A DNA stretch of 64,000 bases from Arbacia lixula (GCA_963669155.1 OZ022578.1:11278230-11342229), one strand, 5' to 3'. Numbered from the stretch's first letter, positions 23,329 through 36,272 are shown. The notes: generated from the letters alone by a model not told the origin. Program-made: numbers and translations.

Positions 23329-26300
23329 GGCCCATTCTCAGATAAAGTGTACATTTCAGTCTGAAATTTTTTTCAAAATCAACCACCGTTTTTTTCATTA
23401 ACAGTTGTGTTTTTATTAACTTTAAAACATGCCAAATACGAAACAACAAGTGGTACATTTTAAAAGTTTGCCACTCATAGAGTAAAAAGGACTTGAAATA
23501 GAGCATGTGATGCACTTTTTGACCCCCAAACAGATACGTTACCAAAAGTAACCACTTTGTAATAGACTCCTAAACAGGAAACAAATATATCGATTTGTTT
23601 CAAATTCCGTCTAAGAAAGAAGTTATGTTCCTTCATAGAATTTTTGTTTTCTTAAAGAGATTAAAAATAGTTATTAGCCCTTGCTAAAATGCACTTATTT
23701 CTAGAAATTATTTCCATGCGTTGGATTGAGGAGTGATTTTTATTACAATCTGATATTAGGCTAAGTTTCACTCCATATATGTTAAATTGTTCGTTAACAA
23801 ATGGCGTCCTAAAATTATGATTTCATTCCAACGGCCAATCCGATCTTAAATTTTGCCACGTAGACATAGAATTACAGCTTTAATTAGAAATAACTGCTCG
23901 GAAACTTTAAGCTGTCTTTGGTAACGTATCTGGCACAGAGTAGCATAATTTCTTTGAAATGTGTAAAGAAGAAAACATCAAAGGTTTAATAACCAGTTAC
24001 ATAAAAACATGTGTAAACACGTAATTTTAACACTTTTTAACTCAGAACATATACATTTTGATGTTATTTGTGTTATCATCACTTAATATTACTGGAAAAA
24101 AGGCATAAATGGACACTGATTCGCTTATGTTCACCTAAATCTGATCTTATATACCTGTCACGGTACATCATGAACTTCTATTTTGTCTAACAATGTGAAA
24201 GATCTATAAAAAAAAAATTCCAGGCATTAAAACTGAAGTATCTACAGCCTGTATGAACTCAATACATAATTAATACAGCTGATTTGACCCGTGGTAACGT
24301 ATCTGTCACGAGCTTAAAGAAAATCGAGTGAACAAAATTTCCTAGTTACACTGAATCCAACATATTTATACTTCCTCAATAACATGTTAAAGATTATCAA
24401 CATGAAGTCCTCATTATTTTCCCTGTTTATACGTTCACAGTTTTAAAGCATTAACAGGGGGAAATGCATCTTTTTGAAACTTAACCAGATCATATACGTA
24501 CTGCAGGAGGAAAGTATTGTTTATGATTCGAACACAAATTTTTATTTATGAGTTATATAATAGTAGTATGTTACCATACTTGAATTAATGTAATCACATC
24601 TGGGGAAATATAAATTACAAATCCCCTCTTTCACAACTCCATATCCTTCGAAAGAAAGTAGTGAGAATGAATTACTATCCCTCATGTAGGTTCTCCAAAT
24701 GTCCCTTTATTCTAGGAACTGAAGAACGAATTATAATTTTATGATTTTGAGAACCTTGATTGTAATGTTATTTATGAAATTATTTCACGTGAACATTCCT
24801 CTAATATGTTCATATCAAATTCCTGAAACATCACTAATTATACTCGTCAACATTATTACCACCAACCAAATTTATGCTCGACATCTGGTTTAAACTCTGT
24901 AACTTACAATGGATGAAGAAATAAAACAAGGAACAATCTGCGAAATTTAAACTTTCCAGCATAAATGTAAGTAGTTCATTTTATGTTATTTATAATATAA
25001 TTTCACGTGAACAATCTTCTAATATGTTCATATCAAATTCCTGAAAAATCAATAATTATACTCCTCAACATCATTACCATCAACCAAATTTACGCTCAAC
25101 ATGTGGTTCAAACTCTGTTACAATGGATAAAGAAATGGAACAAGGAGCAATCTGCCAAATTAAAAAGTCAAGCTTAAAGTACGTAGTGGATCCCATTTGC
25201 AGTCTCCAAAGGTGAGACTGGATAAAAAATAATGGTATGTAGAAATAGACACCATATAGACACTCTCCTTAAAATTGAGAACCGAAAATGAACTTTAGAT
25301 TGACGTATTGAAGAAATATTTGAATTTGAGGTATGTGCCATACAAAATTCAAATAGGGCTTGTAGGCACAAAAACTATAATTTAGAACTGTATCTCTTAT
25401 TTCAAAATTGTACAGCCTTCGACAATATAACATCTCATATTATCATGATAGTAAATTTTTCATCCTCCCACTTTCAACTATGTGATATTCATCATATCTG
25501 CAAATGGGATCTTCTACTTGTTACATTAACTCCATTCAGAAGATTTTGTATAAAATTGTAGCTAAAATACCACAAGGTTTAAATTAATATGTGAATCATT
25601 TGCGATGGAACGTATTTCTAATGTGATAAAAGCAGGAAAATTAGAAGTCTTTATTTCCTCATACTGTTTTCTAATAATGTCAATGTAATGAACATGTGTT
25701 TGTTTGTTTATTTTAGAATTGCCTAGAATTGGCAAACAAGTGTCTGGTAAGTGAACACATCTTGTTCAGTATCTTTCTGAGCACTTTGACAGTTTTTCAA
25801 TGAGACTCAAAGTCTCTGTGGACATTTGAAAAAATCGACCCGACTTTCCAGCAGCAGTGGGCGGCTCCACTCGGGTAAGGACGTCTTCGAACGCTATCCA
25901 TACTTCGTCGGGCGGATGAGGCCACTTGAACTGAGGACGCTGCTTGGAATGAACAGTGGTCATGAATGTGATCTTCGTATCCTCATCTGCTTCATCCACT
26001 TCTAGAACTTTACCGACATACCAAGTACCATCATACATAGCAGCTACAAAATCTCCTTCCTGTGCTGGTACATTGTACACCTTGACAATTGTAGATTTAT
26101 TGTCATGTCGAAGTTCACCACCAGATGCAGGTAAGTCATCACCAACTGCAAGTTCATCGACCATTGGAGCTTCACCACCAGGTGCAGCAGGTAAGTCATC
26201 ACCAACTGCAACTTCACCGACCGTTGGAACTTCACCGCCAGGTGCAGGTAAGTCATCACCAACTGCAAGTTCATCGACCATTGGAGCTTCACCACCAGGT

Positions 26301-27569
26301 GCAGGTAAGTCATCACCAACTGCAACTTCACCGACCGTTGGAACTTCACCGCCAGGTGCAGGTAAGTCCTCACCAACTGCAACTTCATCTACCATTGCAG
26401 CTTCTTCGACAGTATCTTTTGCTCGCGATTGCTTCGGTTTCAAGGAGCGCTTCACCCATCCATCGCACCTATTTGTCCCGTCTGTGCAACCTGCACAGTA
26501 GCATGAAACTGATCTCACCAGGACTTGTTCTTGGTCTAATGGAAGAATAGCATGTAGTTTTTGGGTTCCTGGGAGAGCCTGGCAGTCAATTGTAGAGAGC
26601 AACGACGACGCTTCGTCATAGTCCTCTTGAGAATACATCACATATGTTATTCCCTTTTGGTTCGATGTGGCCCAAGCAAAGAAGTCGTCAGCATCTTGGA
26701 TTACAGCCTTCCCCTGTTTGACTGCTTCAGAGGCCTGCCTTTTTGTGACGCCACCCACACCGTCACACACGCTCTTCCCGTGTCCACTTTCAAAGTAATC
26801 CCAACGGCCGCCGACACCGTAAATTTCTTGATGGTGACAAAGGAGAGAGAATATATGCCTGTTTCGATACTGCGAGGAAGGGCTGTCAGTCCAATAGTGG
26901 ACGGTTGTCAAGTGGGGAACTTGTTCCTTCAAGATCGGTATAAGCTTGCCAAGAATGGCAGTTACCGATCTTGCATTGTGTTCACCAAGGGCAGAAAGGA
27001 ACACCAAACTTCTATGCTGTAGTCTGTCTTCGCTATCTTTGAAGTAGGCCACGACTGGATGCAATGTGACACTTGTACTGTTCCAGTAGGCTGACTGGAT
27101 CTCATCAGCCTGCTGACAAGTAAAGTTCTCGGAGAAGTCCATTTGGACCAGGACATGACCTTTCGGCAGATTGTTTTTTAGTTCAGACAACGACTTGTAT
27201 TGCTGCCGGACCCTTTCTGCGTGGGCTTGAAAAGCCACGTATTCAGTTGACATTATTGTTGTGAATTCGTTTTTTGTTTTCCTGACTGAAACGATCCTCA
27301 TCTTTTTCATCCCGTTGATGTCTACCTTTCTCCATTCTTCATACACAATTGCTTCGTCAGAATCAATTTGTGTTAGGAGTTGGGTCATCTCTTGACTGGA
27401 CACTTTTGAGCTGGTTGCGTCGGGATTTAGTGAAACACCGAGTCCTAGCAAACGGAGACACTTCATCTTCATGACCATGTTTTGGTGCGCTACACATAAA
27501 CATGTGTTTCTTGATAGCATGTATGTCAGTTTCACATGAGCCGGCCTCAATTTGCAGAAAAAGGAAAAG
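23329..27569 (-). mobile_element. Candidate D-D-E/Tudor transposon, copy A (cut by assembly gap)
   Basis: This is near-identical to 31019-35256 of copy B by visual comparison. I saw one 3-bp insertion in copy A (near 26189) and one substitution (26078 versus 33778). It starts at the terminal repeat GGCCCATTCTC and ends at the N gap. The 4 bp left of it are ATAA. Confidence 0.9.
25766..27569 (-). CDS. Candidate transposase, copy A, 3' portion
   Basis: The open frame continues without a break from the gap to the stop at 25766. It carries the same MDFSENF, YWTDSPSSQYRN, ESGHGKSVCDGVGG, five 19-residue repeats and Tudor-like C-terminus as the complete copy B. Relative to copy B it has one extra Ala in a repeat (LPAAPGG) and Ile for Thr after the repeats. 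The N-terminal half is not present because of the gap. See the complete copy for function. Confidence 0.85.
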
Positions 27570-27769
27570 NNNNNNNNNNNNNNNNNNNNNNNNNNNNNNN
27601 NNNNNNNNNNNNNNNNNNNNNNNNNNNNNNNNNNNNNNNNNNNNNNNNNNNNNNNNNNNNNNNNNNNNNNNNNNNNNNNNNNNNNNNNNNNNNNNNNNNN
27701 NNNNNNNNNNNNNNNNNNNNNNNNNNNNNNNNNNNNNNNNNNNNNNNNNNNNNNNNNNNNNNNNNNNNN
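27570..27769. other. Assembly gap (200 N)
   Basis: This is a run of N of round length, so probably an arbitrary scaffold join. Sequence to the right (27770 on) does not continue copy A. Confidence 1.
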
Positions 27770-27771
27770 GG

Positions 27772-28100
27772 ATGTGCCGGATTTAATCAGCACATGTGCC
27801 ATACCCACACTATTGTGGATCCAATTTTCATGTCAACAAAAGCCGATATGAAAGATTCTAGCCTGACTGCCAGGCTGTTGGGCATTTTTATTCAAACATC
27901 TATTTGTCATGGCAACAGCCATAACACTACCGATGCCTAAAATACCTACTGTTAATCGATTCCAATGTGCCGGATTTAATCAGCACATAGTATGCGCCAA
28001 GGCTGCGTTATTGGATACAATTTTGGATCATGTCAATAAGTCTGTCTGAATGATGAACGAGTAGGCTTTCAGGCTGTTGGGCATAAATTTTAACTTTTTC
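27772..28100. repeat. Two tandem ~190-bp units after the gap
   Basis: 'atgtgccggatttaatcagc' occurs at about 27772 and 27965, and 'aggctgttgggcat' follows at about 27870 and 28070. The array may continue leftward into the gap. Confidence 0.7.
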
Positions 28101-28724
28101 TGATTTTAAAAACAGACTTGTCTGGCTGCAGTGCAGTACAATGTATGCGTGAGTAATTCTTCTCAGCCTTGCATATTTTCCTTTTTTTTTTTTTTGATTG
28201 ATTGATTGTTTTATTACCATCATCATCATCATTGACAAGAATTATGAAACATGACATTTCTACTGACAATTTCATTACATGGATACATGATACATGAATA
28301 CACATGTCATAACAACTTTTTTTTTTCAACCGTCAGAGATGATTTATAACTAATGGCAATATGGAGTCAGATAAAGCACATGTGCTAGTCGAGCCTGACT
28401 CGCATTTGATTACAAATCTGTTGAGACAAAAAATACATAAATATAAATAGGTTCATACATGAATTGTATCAAGATTATACCTTCTTATGAAAATGATTCT
28501 ATAATCAAATTCAAAAGCAGTTCGTATTACAATTTGATTAATGCTTCATACAAAGAAGATGTACTTAATATGATATTACATGAAAGAAATGAAGTGGAAA
28601 CTAAAATATTACATATAATGAAACTATGTGTTTTTTCTTTATAATGATTAATTAAGGTAAAATAATGTGCAAGTTAGTTAATCGTAATGAAACATAATCA
28701 TAGGGAATACAAAACAACCATAAT

Positions 28725-29500
28725 TTACTTTTCGCTCAATAGCATGTCTGAAATAGCTTTCCGAAAACCACATCGAGATGTTTCTGCTCTCAAAGTTTGT
28801 GGGATTGCGTTCCAAAAACTACTTCCTACAAAGGACATTGAGAATTTCCCCTGCATTGTTTTGAAAAGGGGGAGACGAAGTTGTTGGCCCTCTTTTTGTC
28901 GCATTGAATAATTGTGTTGTATATTACTGCAATAATCCTTAACAGCATGTGGCAACTTGTCATGAACTAAATCAAACATGAATGTACATACAGATAACTT
29001 GTGCAGGTGATATATGTTCAACAATTTTAGCTCTTCAAAAAGAGGTTGAGTATGGGCACGATATAAGCTAAATGTTATGGCACGTACAGCCATTTTCTGC
29101 GTATAGAATATACAATTAAGATTTGATTTATAAGTACTACCCCAAACTTCAATGCCATATACGTTTCGCAGTTTTAAGAACTGTTGTTAATGTGTTGCGA
29201 TAATTCTGATATATTTGCAAAACATTCACATTATAGTTGGATTTCTTCACTTTTGAATACAACTTATATTTCTTATGGATCGACTTGTAAATACCTCTAG
29301 TTATCCATGGCTTTTTAGGAGTGCCCTTAACCCTGTCCCCCGTCCTTACTTTGATAGGTGCATGCTTGTTGCAAATGTCATTAAACACAGAACAAAAGTT
29401 GGAATAAGCTTCATTCACATCATCACAATTTTGGATGCATGACCACTCTTGCTCAGCAAGTTCCTGAGCAAATGCATTCACATCATACTGTTTATAACAT
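28725..29500 (-). mobile_element. Internally deleted LINE
   Basis: On the minus strand, 29481-29149 encodes the endonuclease-to-RT linker region (PKKPWITRGIYKSIHKKYKLY, NYRNTLTTVLKTAKR). It is joined directly to an RT C-terminal region (YGIEVWGSTYKSNL, QKMAVRAITF, LFEELKLLNIY, SFWNAIPQTLR) ending at 28725. The polymerase core (YADD region) is missing, so the copy is defective. Confidence 0.8.
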
Positions 29501-29995
29501 CTATAATGTATTCTTTGGTGACATCCTTCTTATATACGCCATAGAAGAAGAGAATTAATTGGCTCTATCGTAGATCAGAATGTACTTACATGTTAACAGG
29601 GAATAAATCAATTACCGGTAAACATTTTCACAGGCTACTTTTTGGGCTCATTGGTGGATTTGGCTGCAATTTTACATTGTGTCTATATGGGAATTTCGGG
29701 GGCTCTTTTAAGCATTTCTGGGGCAAAATCGCCCTGAGCACCCGTGTATTATTTTCCCTGCACAGTAGTTTGGATTTAAAATGTCCAGCAGCCTCAAATC
29801 CAGGCTACATGTACAGTTCATATTGTCAAGCAAAACCTGTCTATTGCCACAATAAATACAAGTGCATACAGGTGCATGTATTTGAACAAATTATGTTGAA
29901 CGTTTCTACAATTTGATTTTTTTTTCTGCCTAGAAATGCTGTTTTCAATCAAAGTGTGATTTCAAACACAGTCACTTCATTGTCACTTGATAGTA

Positions 29996-30172
29996 AGCAA
30001 ATAATCAACATTGGTGAGGGTGATGGGACGAACTATCACTTCTGAGCCGATCTGGATATAGCTATCTTCCCGAAGCGCAGCTGAGGAAAGATAGCGTATA
30101 CATGATTCAGATCGCTGAGGAAGTGACAGTTCGTCTTACTACCTGAAACCCAAAGTTGATTGTTTGCTTTAT
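29996..30172. mobile_element. Foldback element
   Basis: 'agcaaataatcaac' and 'gacgaactatcacttct' on the left are mirrored by 'gaagtgacagttcgtc' and 'gttgattgtttgct' on the right, with 'gctatctt'/'aagatagc' inside. Confidence 0.65.
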
Positions 30173-30751
30173 ATTCCACATCTGAAACCAACTATTTATA
30201 CCAAAAATGACAATTTGATGTACAAAAGTAATGTTTACTTCTCTACCTAACCCTAAGCTCCTACCATAGGGAATGTGTTATGACGCATCAGGAGGAGCTA
30301 CTGTTGATCAATTGATAGTCCGAGTGTAACGCACTTCTATTTCGCGCGTACTCAAAATATTGTTCATGCGTTAGAACTGTGAGGAGTGAAGAGATCAGCG
30401 AAACCAAAAAGTATTATCACCTAGAGTGTAACAAACTTTCCTTATCAGGTGATCAGATGGACAAAACTAAGCTTTATCACGTGACCAACTCTTGACCAAT
30501 CATATAGCAGCATTCTTAATATGTGGAATATAATGGAAACTAAATCGCTATTGATAGATTTCAGGTGCTAATACTGGCATTATAAATGAAATGGAGCCTA
30601 CAATAAAGTCCTTTATTTGCAAACTTTGCAGACTCCCACTATACATATTACAATTACTCATTAATATTTAATACTACACTGTACATAAAACAAGTAAACC
30701 AAACTCTCTGTTGGCGCCAAAGTTATTAGTTCAGAATACTTTACTTTTTAA

Positions 30752-31014
30752 AGACTCTCTGTAGATCTTTATTTTTCTCAGTTTTTTTTCAGCTGTTCTC
30801 CCTTTGAGTGTGAGTCGCTCGGGCATCAGCTTCTTCTTCTTCTTTGGGTTAATCTGCCTCCTTCAATCCTGAAGATTCTTGCAGATACTGTGTGTGTGTA
30901 TTATATTGCCTCTATTGCGCAAAGAAGAAGAAGAAGCTGATGCCCTAGCGACTCACACTCACAGGGAGAAGAGCTGAAAAAAAACTGAAAAAAATAAAGA
31001 TCTACAGAGAGTCT
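30752..31014. mobile_element. TTAA-flanked foldback MITE abutting copy B
   Basis: Arms of about 98 bp (agactctctgtagatcttta and its mirror) surround a loop of roughly 70 bp. TTAA occurs immediately outside both ends (30748-30751 and 31015-31018). The right TTAA is directly followed by the first base of copy B. Confidence 0.8.
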
Positions 31015-33455
31015 TTAAGGCCCATTCTCAGATAAAGTGTACATTTCAGTCTGAAATTTTTTTCAAAATCAACCACCGTTTTTTTCATTAACAGTTGTGT
31101 TTTTATTAACTTTAAAACATGCCAAATACGAAACAACAAGTGGTACATTTTAAAAGTTTGCCACTCATAGAGTAAAAAGGACTTGAAATAGAGCATGTGA
31201 TGCACTTTTTGACCCCCAAACAGATACGTTACCAAAAGTAACCACTTTGTAATAGACTCCTAAACAGGAAACAAATATATCGATTTGTTTCAAATTCCGT
31301 CTAAGAAAGAAGTTATGTTCCTTCATAGAATTTTTGTTTTCTTAAAGAGATTAAAAATAGTTATTAGCCCTTGCTAAAATGCACTTATTTCTAGAAATTA
31401 TTTCCATGCGTTGGATTGAGGAGTGATTTTTATTACAATCTGATATTAGGCTAAGTTTCACTCCATATATGTTAAATTGTTCGTTAACAAATGGCGTCCT
31501 AAAATTATGATTTCATTCCAACGGCCAATCCGATCTTAAATTTTGCCACGTAGACATAGAATTACAGCTTTAATTAGAAATAACTGCTCGGAAACTTTAA
31601 GCTGTCTTTGGTAACGTATCTGGCACAGAGTAGCATAATTTCTTTGAAATGTGTAAAGAAGAAAACATCAAAGGTTTAATAACCAGTTACATAAAAACAT
31701 GTGTAAACACGTAATTTTAACACTTTTTAACTCAGAACATATACATTTTGATGTTATTTGTGTTATCATCACTTAATATTACTGGAAAAAAGGCATAAAT
31801 GGACACTGATTCGCTTATGTTCACCTAAATCTGATCTTATATACCTGTCACGGTACATCATGAACTTCTATTTTGTCTAACAATGTGAAAGATCTATAAA
31901 AAAAAAATTCCAGGCATTAAAACTGAAGTATCTACAGCCTGTATGAACTCAATACATAATTAATACAGCTGATTTGACCCGTGGTAACGTATCTGTCACG
32001 AGCTTAAAGAAAATCGAGTGAACAAAATTTCCTAGTTACACTGAATCCAACATATTTATACTTCCTCAATAACATGTTAAAGATTATCAACATGAAGTCC
32101 TCATTATTTTCCCTGTTTATACGTTCACAGTTTTAAAGCATTAACAGGGGGAAATGCATCTTTTTGAAACTTAACCAGATCATATACGTACTGCAGGAGG
32201 AAAGTATTGTTTATGATTCGAACACAAATTTTTATTTATGAGTTATATAATAGTAGTATGTTACCATACTTGAATTAATGTAATCACATCTGGGGAAATA
32301 TAAATTACAAATCCCCTCTTTCACAACTCCATATCCTTCGAAAGAAAGTAGTGAGAATGAATTACTATCCCTCATGTAGGTTCTCCAAATGTCCCTTTAT
32401 TCTAGGAACTGAAGAACGAATTATAATTTTATGATTTTGAGAACCTTGATTGTAATGTTATTTATGAAATTATTTCACGTGAACATTCCTCTAATATGTT
32501 CATATCAAATTCCTGAAACATCACTAATTATACTCGTCAACATTATTACCACCAACCAAATTTATGCTCGACATCTGGTTTAAACTCTGTAACTTACAAT
32601 GGATGAAGAAATAAAACAAGGAACAATCTGCGAAATTTAAACTTTCCAGCATAAATGTAAGTAGTTCATTTTATGTTATTTATAATATAATTTCACGTGA
32701 ACAATCTTCTAATATGTTCATATCAAATTCCTGAAAAATCAATAATTATACTCCTCAACATCATTACCATCAACCAAATTTACGCTCAACATGTGGTTCA
32801 AACTCTGTTACAATGGATAAAGAAATGGAACAAGGAGCAATCTGCCAAATTAAAAAGTCAAGCTTAAAGTACGTAGTGGATCCCATTTGCAGTCTCCAAA
32901 GGTGAGACTGGATAAAAAATAATGGTATGTAGAAATAGACACCATATAGACACTCTCCTTAAAATTGAGAACCGAAAATGAACTTTAGATTGACGTATTG
33001 AAGAAATATTTGAATTTGAGGTATGTGCCATACAAAATTCAAATAGGGCTTGTAGGCACAAAAACTATAATTTAGAACTGTATCTCTTATTTCAAAATTG
33101 TACAGCCTTCGACAATATAACATCTCATATTATCATGATAGTAAATTTTTCATCCTCCCACTTTCAACTATGTGATATTCATCATATCTGCAAATGGGAT
33201 CTTCTACTTGTTACATTAACTCCATTCAGAAGATTTTGTATAAAATTGTAGCTAAAATACCACAAGGTTTAAATTAATATGTGAATCATTTGCGATGGAA
33301 CGTATTTCTAATGTGATAAAAGCAGGAAAATTAGAAGTCTTTATTTCCTCATACTGTTTTCTAATAATGTCAATGTAATGAACATGTGTTTGTTTGTTTA
33401 TTTTAGAATTGCCTAGAATTGGCAAACAAGTGTCTGGTAAGTGAACACATCTTGT

Positions 33456-36272
33456 TCAGTATCTTTCTGAGCACTTTGACAGTTTTTCAATGAGACTCAA
33501 AGTCTCTGTGGACATTTGAAAAAATCGACCCGACTTTCCAGCAGCAGTGGGCGGCTCCACTCGGGTAAGGACGTCTTCGAACGCTATCCATACTTCGTCG
33601 GGCGGATGAGGCCACTTGAACTGAGGACGCTGCTTGGAATGAACAGTGGTCATGAATGTGATCTTCGTATCCTCATCTGCTTCATCCACTTCTAGAACTT
33701 TACCGACATACCAAGTACCATCATACATAGCAGCTACAAAATCTCCTTCCTGTGCTGGTACATTGTACACCTTGACAGTTGTAGATTTATTGTCATGTCG
33801 AAGTTCACCACCAGATGCAGGTAAGTCATCACCAACTGCAAGTTCATCGACCATTGGAGCTTCACCACCAGGTGCAGGTAAGTCATCACCAACTGCAACT
33901 TCACCGACCGTTGGAACTTCACCGCCAGGTGCAGGTAAGTCATCACCAACTGCAAGTTCATCGACCATTGGAGCTTCACCACCAGGTGCAGGTAAGTCAT
34001 CACCAACTGCAACTTCACCGACCGTTGGAACTTCACCGCCAGGTGCAGGTAAGTCCTCACCAACTGCAACTTCATCTACCATTGCAGCTTCTTCGACAGT
34101 ATCTTTTGCTCGCGATTGCTTCGGTTTCAAGGAGCGCTTCACCCATCCATCGCACCTATTTGTCCCGTCTGTGCAACCTGCACAGTAGCATGAAACTGAT
34201 CTCACCAGGACTTGTTCTTGGTCTAATGGAAGAATAGCATGTAGTTTTTGGGTTCCTGGGAGAGCCTGGCAGTCAATTGTAGAGAGCAACGACGACGCTT
34301 CGTCATAGTCCTCTTGAGAATACATCACATATGTTATTCCCTTTTGGTTCGATGTGGCCCAAGCAAAGAAGTCGTCAGCATCTTGGATTACAGCCTTCCC
34401 CTGTTTGACTGCTTCAGAGGCCTGCCTTTTTGTGACGCCACCCACACCGTCACACACGCTCTTCCCGTGTCCACTTTCAAAGTAATCCCAACGGCCGCCG
34501 ACACCGTAAATTTCTTGATGGTGACAAAGGAGAGAGAATATATGCCTGTTTCGATACTGCGAGGAAGGGCTGTCAGTCCAATAGTGGACGGTTGTCAAGT
34601 GGGGAACTTGTTCCTTCAAGATCGGTATAAGCTTGCCAAGAATGGCAGTTACCGATCTTGCATTGTGTTCACCAAGGGCAGAAAGGAACACCAAACTTCT
34701 ATGCTGTAGTCTGTCTTCGCTATCTTTGAAGTAGGCCACGACTGGATGCAATGTGACACTTGTACTGTTCCAGTAGGCTGACTGGATCTCATCAGCCTGC
34801 TGACAAGTAAAGTTCTCGGAGAAGTCCATTTGGACCAGGACATGACCTTTCGGCAGATTGTTTTTTAGTTCAGACAACGACTTGTATTGCTGCCGGACCC
34901 TTTCTGCGTGGGCTTGAAAAGCCACGTATTCAGTTGACATTATTGTTGTGAATTCGTTTTTTGTTTTCCTGACTGAAACGATCCTCATCTTTTTCATCCC
35001 GTTGATGTCTACCTTTCTCCATTCTTCATACACAATTGCTTCGTCAGAATCAATTTGTGTTAGGAGTTGGGTCATCTCTTGACTGGACACTTTTGAGCTG
35101 GTTGCGTCGGGATTTAGTGAAACACCGAGTCCTAGCAAACGGAGACACTTCATCTTCATGACCATGTTTTGGTGCGCTACACATAAACATGTGTTTCTTG
35201 ATAGCATGTATGTCAGTTTCACATGAGCCGGCCTCAATTTGCAGAAAAAGGAAAAGGAAACCTTCATTTCGGGGTGATCACAACGGAATTTGTCATACGT
35301 GTTTGACAAATAGTCGTTTAAGATACGATTTTGTTTGTCATCCGTGCCGTCCCGCTTACCTGGCATCATTCTGCTAATGTCGTCTCGCTCAAGGAATGAT
35401 ACAACTTTTTCTTGAATGGAGGATCTTAGCGCTGCCTTGCGCGCACGTCTCCTTTCCAGTCCCATTGACAAGGTACCTCGTCTGACGCCAGTGTTTCTGT
35501 GGAACATGTTCGTACACCTGTACTTCTTAACGATTTTCCCTGCCATCGTGACTCTCAAACTTTGATGAGCGCCCTGTTTCTTTGTTTCGCCATAGGTTTG
35601 CTTGAATTGTGCAGCGAGCACATTTGCAAATGTCAGTTTTTTTGTGATAGATTTGGGCAAGCACTTCTCGCTGATTCCCGACTGTTTTAGTTCGGTTTTG
35701 GTCTTACTTCGTGGTGTCATCTCCACAACAGACTCATCAGCAGACAACGAAGCCAATGAGGCAGATGATGCCGAGACGTTGAGTTTCATCTTATTCACAA
35801 TTCTCTCGTGACGCTTTTGCACTCGTTTCAGGCGTTTGGACAGCTGATCGTTCTCATGCCGAATCTTGTTTAGAGTTTTATAAGCTTTGCTCAAAGCCTT
35901 CGGTCGATTCTTCCTTGCACCGTGTGTCGTCTTACTCTGTGCAAAAGGAAACTGAACTACCAGTGGCGTCCGCCCCGATGTGCGTGCCTTCCTACGTGTC
36001 TGCCTCTTTGGAGTCGAGGAAGTTGGAATATCGTAGGTAGGATGCTTTTCCCTTTCTTCTGTTGCTTCTTTTTCTTTCCTTTTCTTTTCGCGGTACCTCT
36101 GGCTGTGGATCTTATCATCTGTCCGTCTTTTCAACCAAGCTGACCTTGACAGATCAGCTGCTGGAACACGATACCTTGTCTGACGTCTCCTTTCATTTTT
36201 GAGGAAGTTTGGGTCGTTCATTTTTTTCCTCTCACGGTATGCTTTTTGTATCTCCGCTCGGGTTTTTCCCAT
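33456..36272 (-). CDS. Candidate transposase with RNase-H-like motifs and C-terminal Tudor/SH3-like module
   Basis: The start is ATG at 36272, just inside a splice acceptor (ctttacag, exon from 36275); upstream open sequence is poly-proline from a G run. The product is 938 residues. In order: a basic N-terminus (MGKTRAEIQKAYRERKK), a Lys/Arg-rich coiled stretch, and Cys/His motifs (FFCKLRP, NTCLCVAHQN). Next are acidic motifs typical of RNase-H-fold DNA recombinases: MDFSENF (Asp about 483), YWTDSPSSQYRN (Asp about 567) and YFESGHGKSVCDGVGG (Glu about 599, Asp about 608). These are followed by CYCAGC, five 19-residue VAVGDDLPAPGGE repeats, and a Tudor/SH3-like end (DFVAAMYDGTWYVGKVLEV, FKWPHPPDEVW). 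I recognise the family as an uncharacterised one seen in invertebrate genomes. The transposase role is inferred from terminal repeats. Confidence 0.7.
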   Translation of the reverse strand: MGKTRAEIQKAYRERKKMNDPNFLKNERRRQTRYRVPAADLSRSAWLKRRTDDKIHSQRYREKKRKEKEATEEREKHPTYDIPTSSTPKRQTRRKARTSGRTPLVVQFPFAQSKTTHGARKNRPKALSKAYKTLNKIRHENDQLSKRLKRVQKRHERIVNKMKLNVSASSASLASLSADESVVEMTPRSKTKTELKQSGISEKCLPKSITKKLTFANVLAAQFKQTYGETKKQGAHQSLRVTMAGKIVKKYRCTNMFHRNTGVRRGTLSMGLERRRARKAALRSSIQEKVVSFLERDDISRMMPGKRDGTDDKQNRILNDYLSNTYDKFRCDHPEMKVSFSFFCKLRPAHVKLTYMLSRNTCLCVAHQNMVMKMKCLRLLGLGVSLNPDATSSKVSSQEMTQLLTQIDSDEAIVYEEWRKVDINGMKKMRIVSVRKTKNEFTTIMSTEYVAFQAHAERVRQQYKSLSELKNNLPKGHVLVQMDFSENFTCQQADEIQSAYWNSTSVTLHPVVAYFKDSEDRLQHRSLVFLSALGEHNARSVTAILGKLIPILKEQVPHLTTVHYWTDSPSSQYRNRHIFSLLCHHQEIYGVGGRWDYFESGHGKSVCDGVGGVTKRQASEAVKQGKAVIQDADDFFAWATSNQKGITYVMYSQEDYDEASSLLSTIDCQALPGTQKLHAILPLDQEQVLVRSVSCYCAGCTDGTNRCDGWVKRSLKPKQSRAKDTVEEAAMVDEVAVGEDLPAPGGEVPTVGEVAVGDDLPAPGGEAPMVDELAVGDDLPAPGGEVPTVGEVAVGDDLPAPGGEAPMVDELAVGDDLPASGGELRHDNKSTTVKVYNVPAQEGDFVAAMYDGTWYVGKVLEVDEADEDTKITFMTTVHSKQRPQFKWPHPPDEVWIAFEDVLTRVEPPTAAGKSGRFFQMSTETLSLIEKLSKCSERY
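33788..34075 (-). repeat. In-frame 57-bp (19-codon) tandem repeat, five copies
   Basis: The repeats encode V(D/G)E(V/L)AVG(D/E)DLPAPGGE(V/A)P(T/M). Alternate units pair into a 114-bp higher-order repeat. Copy A carries the same array at 26101-26388 with one extra codon. Confidence 0.9.

Noticed and set aside
26125-26550. Plus-strand open frames opposite the 57-bp repeat (also 33646-34237)
   Set aside because: Shadow frames of the minus-strand candidate transposase repeat; no independent signal.
33407-33436. Plus-strand mini-exon (tttattttag ... gtaagtg) near the transposon coding end
   Set aside because: Thirty bases with splice-like edges but no matching partner exons; present in both copies simply because the element is duplicated.
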